A DNA stretch of 64,000 nt. Origin: Pseudomonas pergaminensis. GTDB lineage: Bacteria; Pseudomonadota; Gammaproteobacteria; Pseudomonadales; Pseudomonadaceae. The stretch's first letter is position 1; each line of letters begins with the position of its first letter. Both the position numbers and the translations under genes were made by a program. Under the pieces are notes generated by a model. That model did no database searches, had not been told where the DNA came from, and was given only the letters and a program-made list of their open reading frames with translations. Where the stretch lies: contig NZ_CP078013.2 in NCBI RefSeq assembly GCF_024112395.2, forward strand, positions 6,294,501 through 6,358,500, given 5' to 3'. Positions 1 to 8,660 of the stretch are shown piece after piece.

Positions 1-361
1 ACGCGTAGTCCACCGCCAGCATGTGGGCGATGCTGCCGCCGGTGGCCATTGGCAATACGATCTTGTGCGCCAGGGCGCGCTCGGGCAGCAGGTCCAGCAC
101 CGTTTTCAGCGCGCCGGAGAACGACGCCTTGTACACCGGCGTAGCGATCACCAGGCCGTCCGCGTTAGCCACTTGTTGCAGCAGGTCGATGACCTTGGGG
201 CTGTCGAAGCGCGCGTGCAGCAAGTCCTCCGCCGGGAAGTCCCGTATCTGGTAACTCACCACTTCTACGCCTTTGTCTTGCAACCACTGACGGGTTTTAT
301 CCAGCAACACCCCGGAGCGGGAACGCTGGCTGGGACTGCCTCCAAGTGTTACGACCAACAT
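1..361 (-). CDS. ssuE: NADPH-dependent FMN reductase SsuE (partial, 3' end outside window)
   Basis: The minus-strand reading starts at the ATG at 361 and runs off the left edge, giving 120 codons of a protein of about 190-200. The N-terminus ([17 protein letters not shown]) is the flavodoxin-like phosphate-binding loop of SsuE, and [14 protein letters not shown] around residue 80 is the family's flavin-binding stretch. SsuE supplies reduced FMN to the alkanesulfonate monooxygenase SsuD, so that sulfur can be taken from organosulfonates. An AAGGA ribosome site lies just upstream. In pseudomonads ssuADCB normally follows; here it would lie beyond position 1. lsfA lies upstream on the same strand, as in P. 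putida. Confident by motif and context. Confidence 0.9.
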   Translation of the reverse strand, partial: MLVVTLGGSPSQRSRSGVLLDKTRQWLQDKGVEVVSYQIRDFPAEDLLHARFDSPKVIDLLQQVANADGLVIATPVYKASFSGALKTVLDLLPERALAHKIVLPMATGGSIAHMLAVDYA

Positions 362-510
362 GCAGGAATTCCTTGAGCAGGTGTCGGCGGTTCGCTGTGT
401 GGCGATGGCGCCAAGATGGAACAGACCTTATCAGCAGATTTATATATCTTTAAATCTTATTTTTTCATGTGTTTATTCTTTAAATGCATATGCGAGCGAT
501 CAAATCCCAG
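362..510 (-). promoter_or_regulatory. AT-rich promoter region of ssuE
   Basis: The stretch between the lsfA terminator and ssuE is distinctly AT-rich for this genome, with many ATAA/TTTAAA runs at 425-490 on the minus strand. This is typical of CysB-activated sulfur-starvation promoters. No single -35/-10 pair can be assigned with confidence. Confidence 0.35.
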
Positions 511-538
511 GCGAAAAAAAAGGCCGTGAAAACGGCCT
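511..538 (-). terminator. Rho-independent terminator downstream of lsfA
   Basis: Read on the minus strand, AGGCCGT and ACGGCCT form a 7 bp stem (521-538) with a 4-base loop, followed by a run of eight T (511-520 side). It lies about 140 bases past the lsfA stop and upstream of ssuE, so it should separate lsfA transcripts from the ssu operon. Confidence 0.75.
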
Positions 539-593
539 GAAAACCCCTGCTATGTGATTCGGTTTACATCTCAATGCTGTGGTACATGCACCG

Positions 594-668
594 CCGCCAT
601 CGCGGGCAAGCCCAGCTCCCACAGTTGACCGTATTCCCCTGGGGGAGCCGGGCTTGCCCGCGATGGCG
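594..668. repeat. REP inverted pair
   Basis: Two facing copies, GCCATCGCGGGCAAGCCC (596 on) and GGGCTTGCCCGCGATGGC (to 666), flank a short spacer between ssuE and the end of lsfA. They form a Pseudomonas REP doublet able to fold into a long hairpin. Confidence 0.85.
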
Positions 669-677
669 ATTTCAGCA

Positions 678-1316
678 TCAACGATTGGGCTGAGGGGTCA
701 GCCGCAGGTACGGCTTCACCGCCCGGTAACCCTTCGGAAAGCGTTTCTTGATCTCGTCCTCATCCTTGAGCGACGGCACGATCACCACCTCGTCACCGTC
801 CTGCCAGTTGGCGGGTGTGGCAACCTTGTGGTTGTCGGTCAGTTGCAGCGAGTCGATGACCCGCAGGATTTCGTGGAAGTTGCGCCCGGTGCTGGCCGGG
901 TAGGTGATGGTCAGGCGGATCTTCTTGTTCGGATCGATGACGAACAAGGAACGCACGGTGAGGGTGTCACTGGCGTTGGGGTGGATCAGGTCATACAGGT
1001 CAGACACCTTGCGATCGGCGTCGGCCAGGATCGGGAAATTGACGACGGTGTTCTGAGTTTCGTTGATGTCTTCGATCCACTTGTGGTGCGAGTCCACAGG
1101 GTCCACCGACAGGGCGATGGCCTTGACGCCACGCTGGGCGAATTCGTCCTTGAGCTTGGCGGTGAAGCCCAACTCGGTGGTGCACACCGGGGTGAAGTCC
1201 GCCGGGTGGGAAAACAACACACCCCAGCTATCGCCCAGCCATTCGTGGAAACGAATCTTGCCGGCGCTGGAATCCTGTTCGAAGTCGGGGGCGATATCGC
1301 CCAGTCTTAGGCTCAT
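678..1316 (-). CDS. lsfA: 1-Cys peroxiredoxin LsfA (Prx6 type)
   Basis: This 212-residue peroxiredoxin carries the peroxidatic motif PVCTTE with Cys45, and I see no other cysteine in the protein, which fixes it as a 1-Cys Prx6-type enzyme. It reduces peroxides using an external thiol. The C-terminal half contains the Prx6 extension (residues about 150-212). The ATG is preceded by CCAGGAGCC. LsfA is known in pseudomonads as a sulfate-starvation-induced protein encoded beside ssu genes, and the same neighbourhood is seen here (ssuE downstream, tauA and porin upstream). An AT-rich region at 1360-1430 probably holds its promoter. Confidence 0.93.
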   Translation of the reverse strand: MSLRLGDIAPDFEQDSSAGKIRFHEWLGDSWGVLFSHPADFTPVCTTELGFTAKLKDEFAQRGVKAIALSVDPVDSHHKWIEDINETQNTVVNFPILADADRKVSDLYDLIHPNASDTLTVRSLFVIDPNKKIRLTITYPASTGRNFHEILRVIDSLQLTDNHKVATPANWQDGDEVVIVPSLKDEDEIKKRFPKGYRAVKPYLRLTPQPNR

Positions 1317-1550
1317 GGTGTGGCTCCTGGTGAGTGCTTATGGAGCCCACTGTGCATGCATTGCGGATTATTTAAAAAGAATAAATATCGATTTATCTAG
1401 ACGATAAAGGAATATTAAAAATCTGTTCATTGGACGTATTCGAAGGCGAGGAGCACCATCGCTTCCAAGGTTCGAGAAGGCCTTGAGACGCTGTACACAG
1501 AGGGGTTCAGGAAGGGCCTGCGGGGGTTTGGCCCGACTTGAAAGCAAGAC

Positions 1551-1579
1551 ACCTTGCCCGGTGTTGCACCGGGCAAGGT
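1551..1579. terminator. Strong hairpin after the OprE-like porin
   Basis: ACCTTGCCCGGTG (1551-1563) and CACCGGGCAAGGT (1567-1579) make a perfect 13 bp stem with a 3-base loop, 29 bases past the porin stop. The minus-strand side has only a weak T tract (GTCTTGCTTTC), so termination may be partial. The plus-strand side is followed by TTTT. Confidence 0.65.
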
Positions 1580-1607
1580 TTTGCACACTTACAACAGCTT
1601 CACGCTA

Positions 1608-3014
1608 CTAGAACAGTGGCAGCGAGTAGCTGACGATCAGACGGTTTTCGTCTTGGTTACGCTGGCCAGGAATGTCGTTGCGCCACATTGCGTTTTTCCA
1701 TGCCACACCGACGTTCTTCAACGGACCTTCTGGTACGACGTAGGCAACAGTGATGTCACGTTCCCACTCGTTCCCGCCGTCGCCATTGACAGCACGTTGC
1801 GGCCGGGTCGAACCGACGTTACCGCGGGTGTCGATATTGTCACCACGCAGGTAGACCACACCGGCGGTCAAACCTGGTACGCCAACCTTGGCAAAGTCGT
1901 AGGCGTAGCGAGCTTGCCAGGTACGTTCACCGGCACGGGCGAACTTGGCAATCTGCATGTCGGTGGTCAGGTAAGCCGACGAACCGTCGCCTTGGTTCAA
2001 CCAAGGGAAGTCACTGTTACCGTTACTGACCTGGTAACCACCACCGAAGGTGTGACCACCCAGGGTGTACAGGAACAAGCCGCTGTACAGGTTGTTGTCG
2101 ACCTTACCTTTGGTGACGGTCGCACCGGCGGCGTTGGTGCCGTAGTCACCTGTGGTGTAGTAATTCGCGTCGTGGCCGTTGGCGCCATCGTCGCGGCTAT
2201 TGAAATAGCGCAGGTCGGTTTTCAGCACACCAGGACCGATTGCCCAGTTGTGCAGCAAGCCCAGGAAGTGCTGTTTGTAGAACTGATCCAGATTGCCGTA
2301 GTAGTACTGGGCAGTCAGGTCTTTGGTGATTTTGTAGTCGCCACCAGCGTAGTAAAACTTGTTGCTGTCACGGCCAGCGGCTGTACGGCCGTTGGCACCT
2401 GCGATAGACAGGTTCTCGACGTTGCTGGAGTTACGACCCTTGACCTTCTCGATCTGACCGGCAACCAGCGTCAGGTCTTTGATGTCGTTCGTGGTGATCT
2501 GGCCGCCCTGGAAGGTTTGCGGCAGCAGACGACCATCGTTGGTCACGATAACCGGCAGCTTGGGTTGCAGAGTACCCAGCTTCAGTTCGGTTTGAGAGAT
2601 CTTCGCCTTGGCGGTCAGGCCCAGGCTGGAGTAGTTGTCAACAGCTTCGCCGTTGGACTTGCTCGGGAAAACCGTGCCGCCGTAAGAACCGGCGTTGCCA
2701 GTCGAACGAGCAGTGGCGCCGTTGGTGCCGCCACCCGAGTCCAGGCGCACGCCCAGCAGGCCGATAGCATCAAGACCGAAGCCTACGGTGCCTTGGGTAT
2801 AACCGGAGATGAAACGCAGGTCGAAGGCTTGACCCCATTCTTCTTGCTTGTTCTGCGCGCCGGCCGCTTTGGTAGCGTCGTCACGGTTGTCAGTGTTGAT
2901 GTAAAAGTTACGCAGCCCCAGTGTTGCCTTGCTGTCTTCAATGAAACCGGCAGCGCCTGCTTGCTGGGCGATTGCGCCCAAAGCTACAGCCAAAGCCAAG
3001 GTGGACTTCTTCAT
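1608..3014 (-). CDS. OprD-family outer membrane porin (OprE-like)
   Basis: This 468-residue porin has a signal peptide (residues 1-21, ending AQQAGA) and then the FIEDSKATLGLRNFY start typical of the OprD family, plus a C-terminal aromatic residue (SLPLF) as in outer membrane barrels. Length and composition match OprD/OprE-type substrate-selective channels, which take up amino acids, peptides or organic acids. The subtype resembles OprE more than OprD, but the substrate cannot be read from sequence. GAGGAGC precedes the ATG. It sits between lsfA and tauA, so an organosulfur-related uptake role is possible but inferred from position only. Confidence 0.88.
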   Translation of the reverse strand: MKKSTLALAVALGAIAQQAGAAGFIEDSKATLGLRNFYINTDNRDDATKAAGAQNKQEEWGQAFDLRFISGYTQGTVGFGLDAIGLLGVRLDSGGGTNGATARSTGNAGSYGGTVFPSKSNGEAVDNYSSLGLTAKAKISQTELKLGTLQPKLPVIVTNDGRLLPQTFQGGQITTNDIKDLTLVAGQIEKVKGRNSSNVENLSIAGANGRTAAGRDSNKFYYAGGDYKITKDLTAQYYYGNLDQFYKQHFLGLLHNWAIGPGVLKTDLRYFNSRDDGANGHDANYYTTGDYGTNAAGATVTKGKVDNNLYSGLFLYTLGGHTFGGGYQVSNGNSDFPWLNQGDGSSAYLTTDMQIAKFARAGERTWQARYAYDFAKVGVPGLTAGVVYLRGDNIDTRGNVGSTRPQRAVNGDGGNEWERDITVAYVVPEGPLKNVGVAWKNAMWRNDIPGQRNQDENRLIVSYSLPLF

Positions 3015-3384
3015 GTACCGCTCCTCTCATTTCTAATTTTTGTATTTCTTTGGTCTCGGGTCTGACGCCCTCGATCCACAGATGCGCGATTAGCGCCAGA
3101 TAGTGACTACCAAGTCAATCGTAACCTTGTGTGTCTACTACCTTCGTCTAATCGCAGTTGATTTGGTCCCTGCAGGGTAATGAGTTTTTCATACACCCAA
3201 AAAGAATTGTTTCATTCTTTTTCATACGATTCGGGAATAAGCCTTTGCATGACGCGGACAAGTCAGGGTAGACGAACCGCTCCATAAGCTAATTCCTAAA
3301 GGGTATTTGTTAGCGCTTTTTTAGATCGTTTAGTGTGGTCGTACTGTTGCATACGTCACCCACGATCAAAAAGGCGACGCCATC
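3015..3384. promoter_or_regulatory. Divergent regulatory region between porin and tauA
   Basis: This 370 bp spacer carries no gene. It contains a perfect CCCTGCAGGG palindrome (3168-3177), two direct copies of TTTTTCATAC (3185-3194 and 3218-3227) enclosing an AT-rich 9 bp inverted repeat (AAAAAGAAT at 3199-3207, ATTCTTTTT at 3214-3222), and a sigma-54-like promoter nearer tauA. The porin promoter must lie in the left part, but I cannot place its -35/-10. Confidence 0.4.
3336..3351 (+). promoter_or_regulatory. Candidate sigma-54 promoter of tauA
   Basis: TGG at 3336-3338 and TTGCA at 3347-3351 are spaced exactly as in the -24/-12 consensus TGGCAYR-N4-TTGCW, with the key GG and GC both present. 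Four of the less conserved positions differ. It lies 33 bases before the tauA start. Sigma-54 control of organosulfur genes is known in Pseudomonas (SfnR-type activators), which makes this plausible. Confidence 0.45.
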
Positions 3385-4371
3385 ATGGCCAAACGCACAT
3401 ACTCCCGTCAATTTGTTACAGTTTTTGTGTCACTAATACTTTCTTTTGGTGTCAAAGCCGCCGATTTAACCATCGGCTACCAAACCGGTATTGATCCCAG
3501 CAAAGTCCCACAGGCCGACGGCCTGTATGAAAAGGCCATTGGCGAGAAGATCGCCTGGCGCCGGTTTAACAGTGGGCCAGAAGTCGTAACGGCTATCGCC
3601 TCTGGCGATGTGCAAATCGGCAACCTCGGTTCCAGCCCCCTCGCTGCGGCAGCTTCGCGCAATCTACCCATCGTCGCGTTTATCGTATCGGCCCAGATCA
3701 ATACTTCTGAAGCATTGGTGGTGCGTAACGGCAGCGGCATCGAAAAACCCGAAGACCTGGTCGGCAAGACCATCGCCACGCCTTTTGTCTCCACCTCTCA
3801 TTACAGCCTGCTCGGCGCACTGAAGCACTGGGGCCTGGATACCAAGCAAGTCAAAGTGGTGAACCTGCAACCCGCCGAAATTGCCGCCGCGTGGAAACGT
3901 GGCGACATCGACGGCGCTTTTGTCTGGTCACCCGCGCTCGGAGAGATCCGCAAGACCGGCAAGCCCCTGACAGACGCGGCCCAGGTGGGTCAGTGGGGCG
4001 CACCAACGTTTGAGGTGTGGGTGGCACGCAAGGATTTTGCGCAAAAACATCCTGACGTAGTGGCCAAGTTTGCCAAGGTCACGCTGGACTCCTTCGCCGA
4101 CTACGCCGCCCATAAAGATGCGTGGACGGTGGACTCCGAGCCGGTACAGAAAATCGCCAAACTGACAGGTTCAAACGCCGCAGATATCCCAGAGCTGTTG
4201 GCCGGCACCACGTTCCCGGATGCGCAGGCACAGCAAACTGACGCGCTGCTTAAAGGCGGCACGGCGAAGGCGATTGGGGAGACGGCGAAGTTCTTGAAGG
4301 AACAAGGAAAGGTTGAGGCAGTGTTGCCAGACTATTCAGCGTACGTGACCGATAAATTCGTCAAGCCCTGA
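3385..4371 (+). CDS. tauA: Taurine ABC transporter substrate-binding protein TauA (orphan)
   Basis: This 328-residue periplasmic binding protein has a signal peptide ending near VKA|ADL and family motifs shared with E. coli TauA: SGDVQIGNLGSSP, NSEALVV-like NTSEALVVR, STSHYSLLGALKHWG, NLQPAEIAAAW and VGQWGAPT. It should capture taurine or related sulfonates in the periplasm. No tauB, tauC or tauD follows: 110 bases downstream come a REP pair and the convergent argA. Either the permease is supplied by another operon (for example the ssu genes to the left) or tauBCD has moved elsewhere. The sulfur-starvation neighbours support the substrate class. Confidence 0.88.
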   Translation: MAKRTYSRQFVTVFVSLILSFGVKAADLTIGYQTGIDPSKVPQADGLYEKAIGEKIAWRRFNSGPEVVTAIASGDVQIGNLGSSPLAAAASRNLPIVAFIVSAQINTSEALVVRNGSGIEKPEDLVGKTIATPFVSTSHYSLLGALKHWGLDTKQVKVVNLQPAEIAAAWKRGDIDGAFVWSPALGEIRKTGKPLTDAAQVGQWGAPTFEVWVARKDFAQKHPDVVAKFAKVTLDSFADYAAHKDAWTVDSEPVQKIAKLTGSNAADIPELLAGTTFPDAQAQQTDALLKGGTAKAIGETAKFLKEQGKVEAVLPDYSAYVTDKFVKP

Positions 4372-4375
4372 ACCC

Positions 4376-4464
4376 TGTAGGAGCCGGCTTGCCGGCGATG
4401 CCAGCGACTCGGTCTTGCACATAACCGAGGTGATGCAATCGCAGGCAAGCCAGCTCCCACGAGA
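4376..4464. repeat. REP inverted pair
   Basis: TGTAGGAGCCGGCTTGCCGGCGATG on the left faces GCAGGCAAGCCAGCTCCCACG on the right, between the convergent ends of tauA and argA. It probably also acts as their transcription end. Confidence 0.8.
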
Positions 4465-4481
4465 GCCAGCCTTGCATTAAG

Positions 4482-5783
4482 TCAGAGAGCCTTCTCGAAA
4501 ATCTTCGAATTACGCTGATAGTTGTACAGCGACGCCCGCGCCGACGGCAGGCGATCCACGCTGCTCGGCACAAAACCCCGCTCACGGAACCAGTGGGCGG
4601 TGCGGGTAGTGAGGACAAACAAGGTCTTCAAGCCCTGGGCACGGGCACGGGTCTGGATTCGCTCCAGCAACACATCACCCCGCGCACCGTGACGGTACTC
4701 CGGGTTCACCGCCAGGCACGCCAGCTCACCCGCATCCGAATCTGCGATCTGATACAGCGCTGCACACGCGATGATCATGCCTTCGCGCTCCACCACGCTG
4801 AATTGCTCGATCTCACGCTCCAGCACCTCCCGCGAACGACGCACCAGGATGCCCTGCTCTTCCAACGGGCTGATCAAGTCGAGCAAGCCACCGACGTCTT
4901 CAATCGCCGCTTCGCGCACCAGTTCGAATTGTTCCTGGGCCACCAGCGTACCGCCGCCGTCCCGGGTGAACAGCTCAGTGAGCAAGGCGCCGTCTTCGGC
5001 GTAGCTGACAATATGGCTGCGCCCGACTCCACCCCGGCAGGCCTCGGCCGCCGCATCCAGCAATTCAGCCTGATAGTTACTGCTGCCCAGGCGCTGCAAA
5101 TGAGCCGGCACTTGTTGCGGGCGCAGTTCGCGCACCAGGCGACCGTTTTCATCGATCAGGCCCATGTCTGCGCCGAACAGCAGCAGCTTGTCGGCGCCCA
5201 AGTCAATGGCGGCGCGGGTCGCGACGTCTTCGCAGGCCAGGTTGAAAATCTCACCGGTAGGCGAATACCCCAGCGGCGACAGCAGCACAATCGAGCGCTC
5301 ATCCAGCAGGCGGTTGATACCCTTGCGGTCGACGCGGCGCACTTCGCCGGTGTGGTGGTAGTCGACGCCTTCCAATACGCCGATCGGACGCGCCGTCACT
5401 AGGTTGCCGCTGGCCACCCGCAGGCGCGAACCCTGCATCGGCGACGAGGCCATGTCCATGGACAGGCGCGCTTCGATGGCAATACGCAGCTGACCAACCG
5501 CGTCGATCACACACTCCAGCGTCGCGGCATCGGTGATGCGCAAGCCTTCGTGGTACGCCGGGGTCAGGCCGCGTGCTTCAAGGCGCGCTTCGATCTGTGG
5601 GCGCGAACCGTGGACCAATACCAATCGCACGCCCAGGCTGTGCAGCAGCACCAGGTCGTGGACGATATTGCCGAAGTTGGGGTGCTCCACACCGTCGCCG
5701 GGCAACATGACCACAAAGGTGCAGTCGCGATGAGCGTTGATGTAAGGGGAAGCGTGACGAAGCCAATTAACGTAGTCGGGCAT
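4482..5783 (-). CDS. argA: N-acetylglutamate synthase ArgA
   Basis: This 433-residue enzyme has two domains: an amino-acid-kinase fold (about 1-290; LVLVHGSRPQIEARL near residue 55) and a C-terminal GNAT acetyltransferase (about 295-433; LACLAVNPEYRHGARGDVLL is the acetyl-CoA loop, HWFRERGF near the end). It transfers acetyl from acetyl-CoA to glutamate, the first step of arginine synthesis, and the kinase-like domain normally serves arginine feedback. Length matches classical bacterial ArgA. The ATG at 5783 has a weak CAGG ribosome site. argE follows upstream, as in other pseudomonads. Confidence 0.95.
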   Translation of the reverse strand: MPDYVNWLRHASPYINAHRDCTFVVMLPGDGVEHPNFGNIVHDLVLLHSLGVRLVLVHGSRPQIEARLEARGLTPAYHEGLRITDAATLECVIDAVGQLRIAIEARLSMDMASSPMQGSRLRVASGNLVTARPIGVLEGVDYHHTGEVRRVDRKGINRLLDERSIVLLSPLGYSPTGEIFNLACEDVATRAAIDLGADKLLLFGADMGLIDENGRLVRELRPQQVPAHLQRLGSSNYQAELLDAAAEACRGGVGRSHIVSYAEDGALLTELFTRDGGGTLVAQEQFELVREAAIEDVGGLLDLISPLEEQGILVRRSREVLEREIEQFSVVEREGMIIACAALYQIADSDAGELACLAVNPEYRHGARGDVLLERIQTRARAQGLKTLFVLTTRTAHWFRERGFVPSSVDRLPSARASLYNYQRNSKIFEKAL

Positions 5784-5918
5784 GGAACCTGGGCCTGTAA
5801 TAAAAAGCAGCCGAAAAAGGATGGATCGTGAAAGCGCACAGCGGGCTGATGGTTATCGTCGGAACAGGCTTGGCGACACGCTCACTCTCCTTCTATGTAC
5901 GAACAGGCAGGGGTTAAT

Positions 5919-7067
5919 TTATGCAGGTTTCAGGCAGTAATGTTCGATCAGTTCCCGCAATAGACGCACTGTAGGCGTCAAGCGTGACATTTCGAGGTAC
6001 TCGCCCGGCTGGTGGGCGCAGGCGATATCGCCAGGGCCGAGCACCAGGGTTTCACAACCCAGGCGCTGAAGATAAGGCGCTTCGGTGCCGAACGCTACTG
6101 CTTCGGCACGGTGGCCGGTCAATCGTTCCGCAACCCGCACCAGTTCGGCATCTTCCGGCTGTTCGAAGGGTGGTACTTCGGGGAACAGTGGCGCGTAATC
6201 AATCTTGACCTGATGACGCTCGGCCAACGGCTGGAGCTTCTGCCGGATGGCATCGCGCAACACCTGCGGGTCCATGCCGGGCAGAGGGCGCAGGTCGAAT
6301 TCCAGGGAACACTGGCCGCAGATGCGGTTGGGGTTATCGCCGCCGTGGATGCAGCCGAAGTTCATGGTCGGTTGCGGCACGCTGAATTGCGGGTTGCGAT
6401 ACTCGCGCTGCCAGGCCAGGCGCAAACCACGCAGTTCGCCGATGGCGTCGTGCATGGCTTCGAGGGCGCTGTGGCCTAGGCGGGGGTCCGACGAATGGCC
6501 GCTTTGGCCAAGGATGTCGATGCGTTCCATCATCACGCCTTTGTGCAGGCGGATGGGTTTGAGCCCGGTCGGCTCGCCGATCACCGCGGCGCGACCCAGC
6601 GGGCGCCCCGCTTCGGCCAGTGCGCGGGCGCCGGACATGGAGCTTTCTTCATCGCAGGTCGCAAGGATCAGCAGTGGCTGCTTGAACGGCTGATCCAGCA
6701 GCGGCAACACCGCCTCGATGGCCAAGGCAAAAAAACCCTTCATGTCGCAACTGCCCAATCCTACCCAACGGCCGTCTACTTCCGTCAGCTTGAGCGGATC
6801 GGTCTTCCACAGCGCCGCGTCATAGGGGACGGTGTCGCTATGCCCCGACAGCACCAGGCCACCAGGGCCACTGCCGAAGCTGGCCAGCAGGTTGAATTTG
6901 CCAGGGCTGACTTGCTGGATGTCGATGGCAAAACCCAGGTCACCCAGCCAACTGGCGAGCAAATCGATCACCGGGCGGTTGGTCTGGTCGAGAGACGCCT
7001 GGGTGCAACTGACCGAAGGTGCGGCAATCAGCGCGGCAAACTGCTCTTTCATGGACGGTAACGGCAT
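5919..7067 (-). CDS. argE: Acetylornithine deacetylase ArgE
   Basis: This 382-residue M20-family metallohydrolase removes acetyl from N-acetylornithine. Visible metal-site motifs are SGHSDTVPYD (His and catalytic Asp), GSCDMKGFFA (bridging Asp) and CDEESSMSGAR (Glu-Glu). I choose the ATG at 7067 (MPLPSMKEQF) because AGAGA sits just upstream. The frame stays open to 7184, but the extra 39 residues look unlike the family and overlap the promoter side of the divergent CYTH gene. argA lies downstream on the same strand, so two arginine-pathway enzymes are adjacent. Confidence 0.93.
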   Translation of the reverse strand: MPLPSMKEQFAALIAAPSVSCTQASLDQTNRPVIDLLASWLGDLGFAIDIQQVSPGKFNLLASFGSGPGGLVLSGHSDTVPYDAALWKTDPLKLTEVDGRWVGLGSCDMKGFFALAIEAVLPLLDQPFKQPLLILATCDEESSMSGARALAEAGRPLGRAAVIGEPTGLKPIRLHKGVMMERIDILGQSGHSSDPRLGHSALEAMHDAIGELRGLRLAWQREYRNPQFSVPQPTMNFGCIHGGDNPNRICGQCSLEFDLRPLPGMDPQVLRDAIRQKLQPLAERHQVKIDYAPLFPEVPPFEQPEDAELVRVAERLTGHRAEAVAFGTEAPYLQRLGCETLVLGPGDIACAHQPGEYLEMSRLTPTVRLLRELIEHYCLKPA

Positions 7068-7225
7068 GCGCGGTCTCTCTACTTCCCGGATGAGCCTCAC
7101 TATAGAACCATCTGCACGACACAATAAACCGTTGCGGCACGTTGCCGGGCTCAGTCCTGTACACTGCACGACCTTGGCAGCCACTCTTTTCCCCGGCTGC
7201 GCTCCCGATCCTGGATTTTCCGGCC

Positions 7226-8593
7226 ATGCAGAAAGAAACTGAAATCAAGCTCCGCGTCAGCCGCGAGACCCTCGCCGCGCTGCGTGAGCACCCGCTCCTG
7301 AAAAAACGCAACAAAAGTGGCTGGGAACGCCGTGAGTTGATGAACCAGTACTTCGACACCCCCGAACGCGACCTGGCCCAGGCCAAAGTCGCCCTGCGCT
7401 TGCGCAAGGACGGTGACGACATCATCCAGACCCTCAAGACCCGTGGCCAAAGCGTCGCCGGCTTGTCGGAACGTAACGAGTACAACTGGGAATTGCCCAA
7501 AGCCAAGCTCGATGTGAAGAAGCTCGACGGCGAATGCTGGCCCGAGCAACTGGCCGAGCTGGACAAGAAAACCCTCAAGCCGATCTTCACCACCGACTTC
7601 GTGCGTGAACGCGCCGAAATCGCCTGGGGCCGTGGCAAGGCCAAGGTGGTGATCGAAGCCGCCCTGGACCTCGGCCATGTGGTGGTCGGCAAGCAGAAAG
7701 AAGAAATCTGCGAGCTGGAACTGGAACTGCGTGAAGGTGAGCCGGCAGCGCTGCTGGAACTGGCCGCCGAACTGGCCGCCACCCTCGCGCTGATGCCCTG
7801 TGACATCAGCAAGGCCGAACGCGGCTACCGCCTGTACGACGCCAGCAGCTACTCCCTGAGCCTGCCCGCGCCACAACTGCACGCCGAAATGCCACTGGAC
7901 GACGCCTTCGCCGCGATCATGTGGCACCTGCTCGGCAGCAGCCAGCGCCTGGCCGAGCAATACCGGTTCAATGGCCACTGGCGTCTGCTGCAGGACTGGG
8001 TCGACAACCTTGGCGAACTGCGCGCCCTGATCGGTAGCCTCGGCCAGGCCGCACCGCGCCAATCCACCAGCGAACTGCGCAGCGCACTGGATGCATTGCT
8101 GGAAGACTGGCGCCCGCTGGTTCAGGCCGGTGATGACGATGAAGACATTCGCAAAGCCGCGCCGGAACAATTCGTCGAAGAATTGGACGACGTGCGCTGG
8201 GGCCTGTTCTCACTGAACGCTTCGCGCTGGCTGCTGGCCCGCACCTGGACCGCAGACCGCAACGTACGAGGCAACCGCCAAGGCGCTGCGCAGATCACCA
8301 ACTGGCTGCCGCGCCTGTTGGCCGACGATGCCGTCGCCCTGCAACTGCCGCGCTATCAGCAACAGCCGGAAGACCTGGCTGAGCAACTGCCGCGTATCGA
8401 ACGTATCCAGGCCTGGCTGCACCACGCGCGTCAGGTGGTGGACATCCCGGAACTCGACCGCCTGTATGGCGAGCTGAACAAGTTGGTGCAACTGGCCAAC
8501 CAGCCGATCACCGACGAGTCGCTGGATGCGCGGATGCATCAGGCGATTGCGGTGTATCAGAACCGTGCCTGGAAGACCTTGTTGCGTCTGTAA
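7226..8593 (+). CDS. CYTH-CHAD domain protein (YgiF-like inorganic triphosphatase)
   Basis: This 455-residue protein starts with the CYTH signature ETEIKLRVS (ExExK) at residues 3-12, then NQYFDTPERDL, LRLRKDG and EYNWELP, the charged strands of the triphosphate tunnel fold (about 1-205). The C-terminal half (about 220-455) is a helical CHAD domain rich in conserved His and Arg. E. coli YgiF, of the same plan, hydrolyses inorganic triphosphate; CHAD domains bind polyphosphate. I start at 7226 rather than the upstream ATG at 7142, because the ExExK motif must lie at the N-terminus. It is divergent from argE. Confidence 0.88.
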   Translation: MQKETEIKLRVSRETLAALREHPLLKKRNKSGWERRELMNQYFDTPERDLAQAKVALRLRKDGDDIIQTLKTRGQSVAGLSERNEYNWELPKAKLDVKKLDGECWPEQLAELDKKTLKPIFTTDFVRERAEIAWGRGKAKVVIEAALDLGHVVVGKQKEEICELELELREGEPAALLELAAELAATLALMPCDISKAERGYRLYDASSYSLSLPAPQLHAEMPLDDAFAAIMWHLLGSSQRLAEQYRFNGHWRLLQDWVDNLGELRALIGSLGQAAPRQSTSELRSALDALLEDWRPLVQAGDDDEDIRKAAPEQFVEELDDVRWGLFSLNASRWLLARTWTADRNVRGNRQGAAQITNWLPRLLADDAVALQLPRYQQQPEDLAEQLPRIERIQAWLHHARQVVDIPELDRLYGELNKLVQLANQPITDESLDARMHQAIAVYQNRAWKTLLRL

Positions 8594-8599
8594 GTTCGC

Positions 8600-8647
8600 G
8601 ATCGCCGGCTCCTGCACTGTCCCTGCAGGAGCCGGCTTGCCGGCGAT
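8600..8647. repeat. REP element, one and a half copies
   Basis: TGCAGGAGCCGGCTTGCCGGCGA (8622-8644) is a REP, with a partial reverse copy TCGCCGGCTCCTGCA just before it. It lies between the convergent ends of the CYTH gene and the Lrp-type regulator. Confidence 0.75.
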
Positions 8648-8660
8648 AAGGCCATCCCTG

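Noticed and set aside
579..1310. Plus-strand 243-codon frame over lsfA
   Set aside because: It is the shadow of the well-supported lsfA gene on the other strand; residue composition is random and it has no domain.
1368..1586. 72-codon minus-strand frame in the lsfA promoter region
   Set aside because: It spans the AT-rich promoter and the porin hairpin, has no ribosome site, and its sequence shows no family character.
7067..7184. N-terminal extension of argE
   Set aside because: The frame is open but has no ArgE similarity, and a better ribosome site precedes the ATG at 7067.
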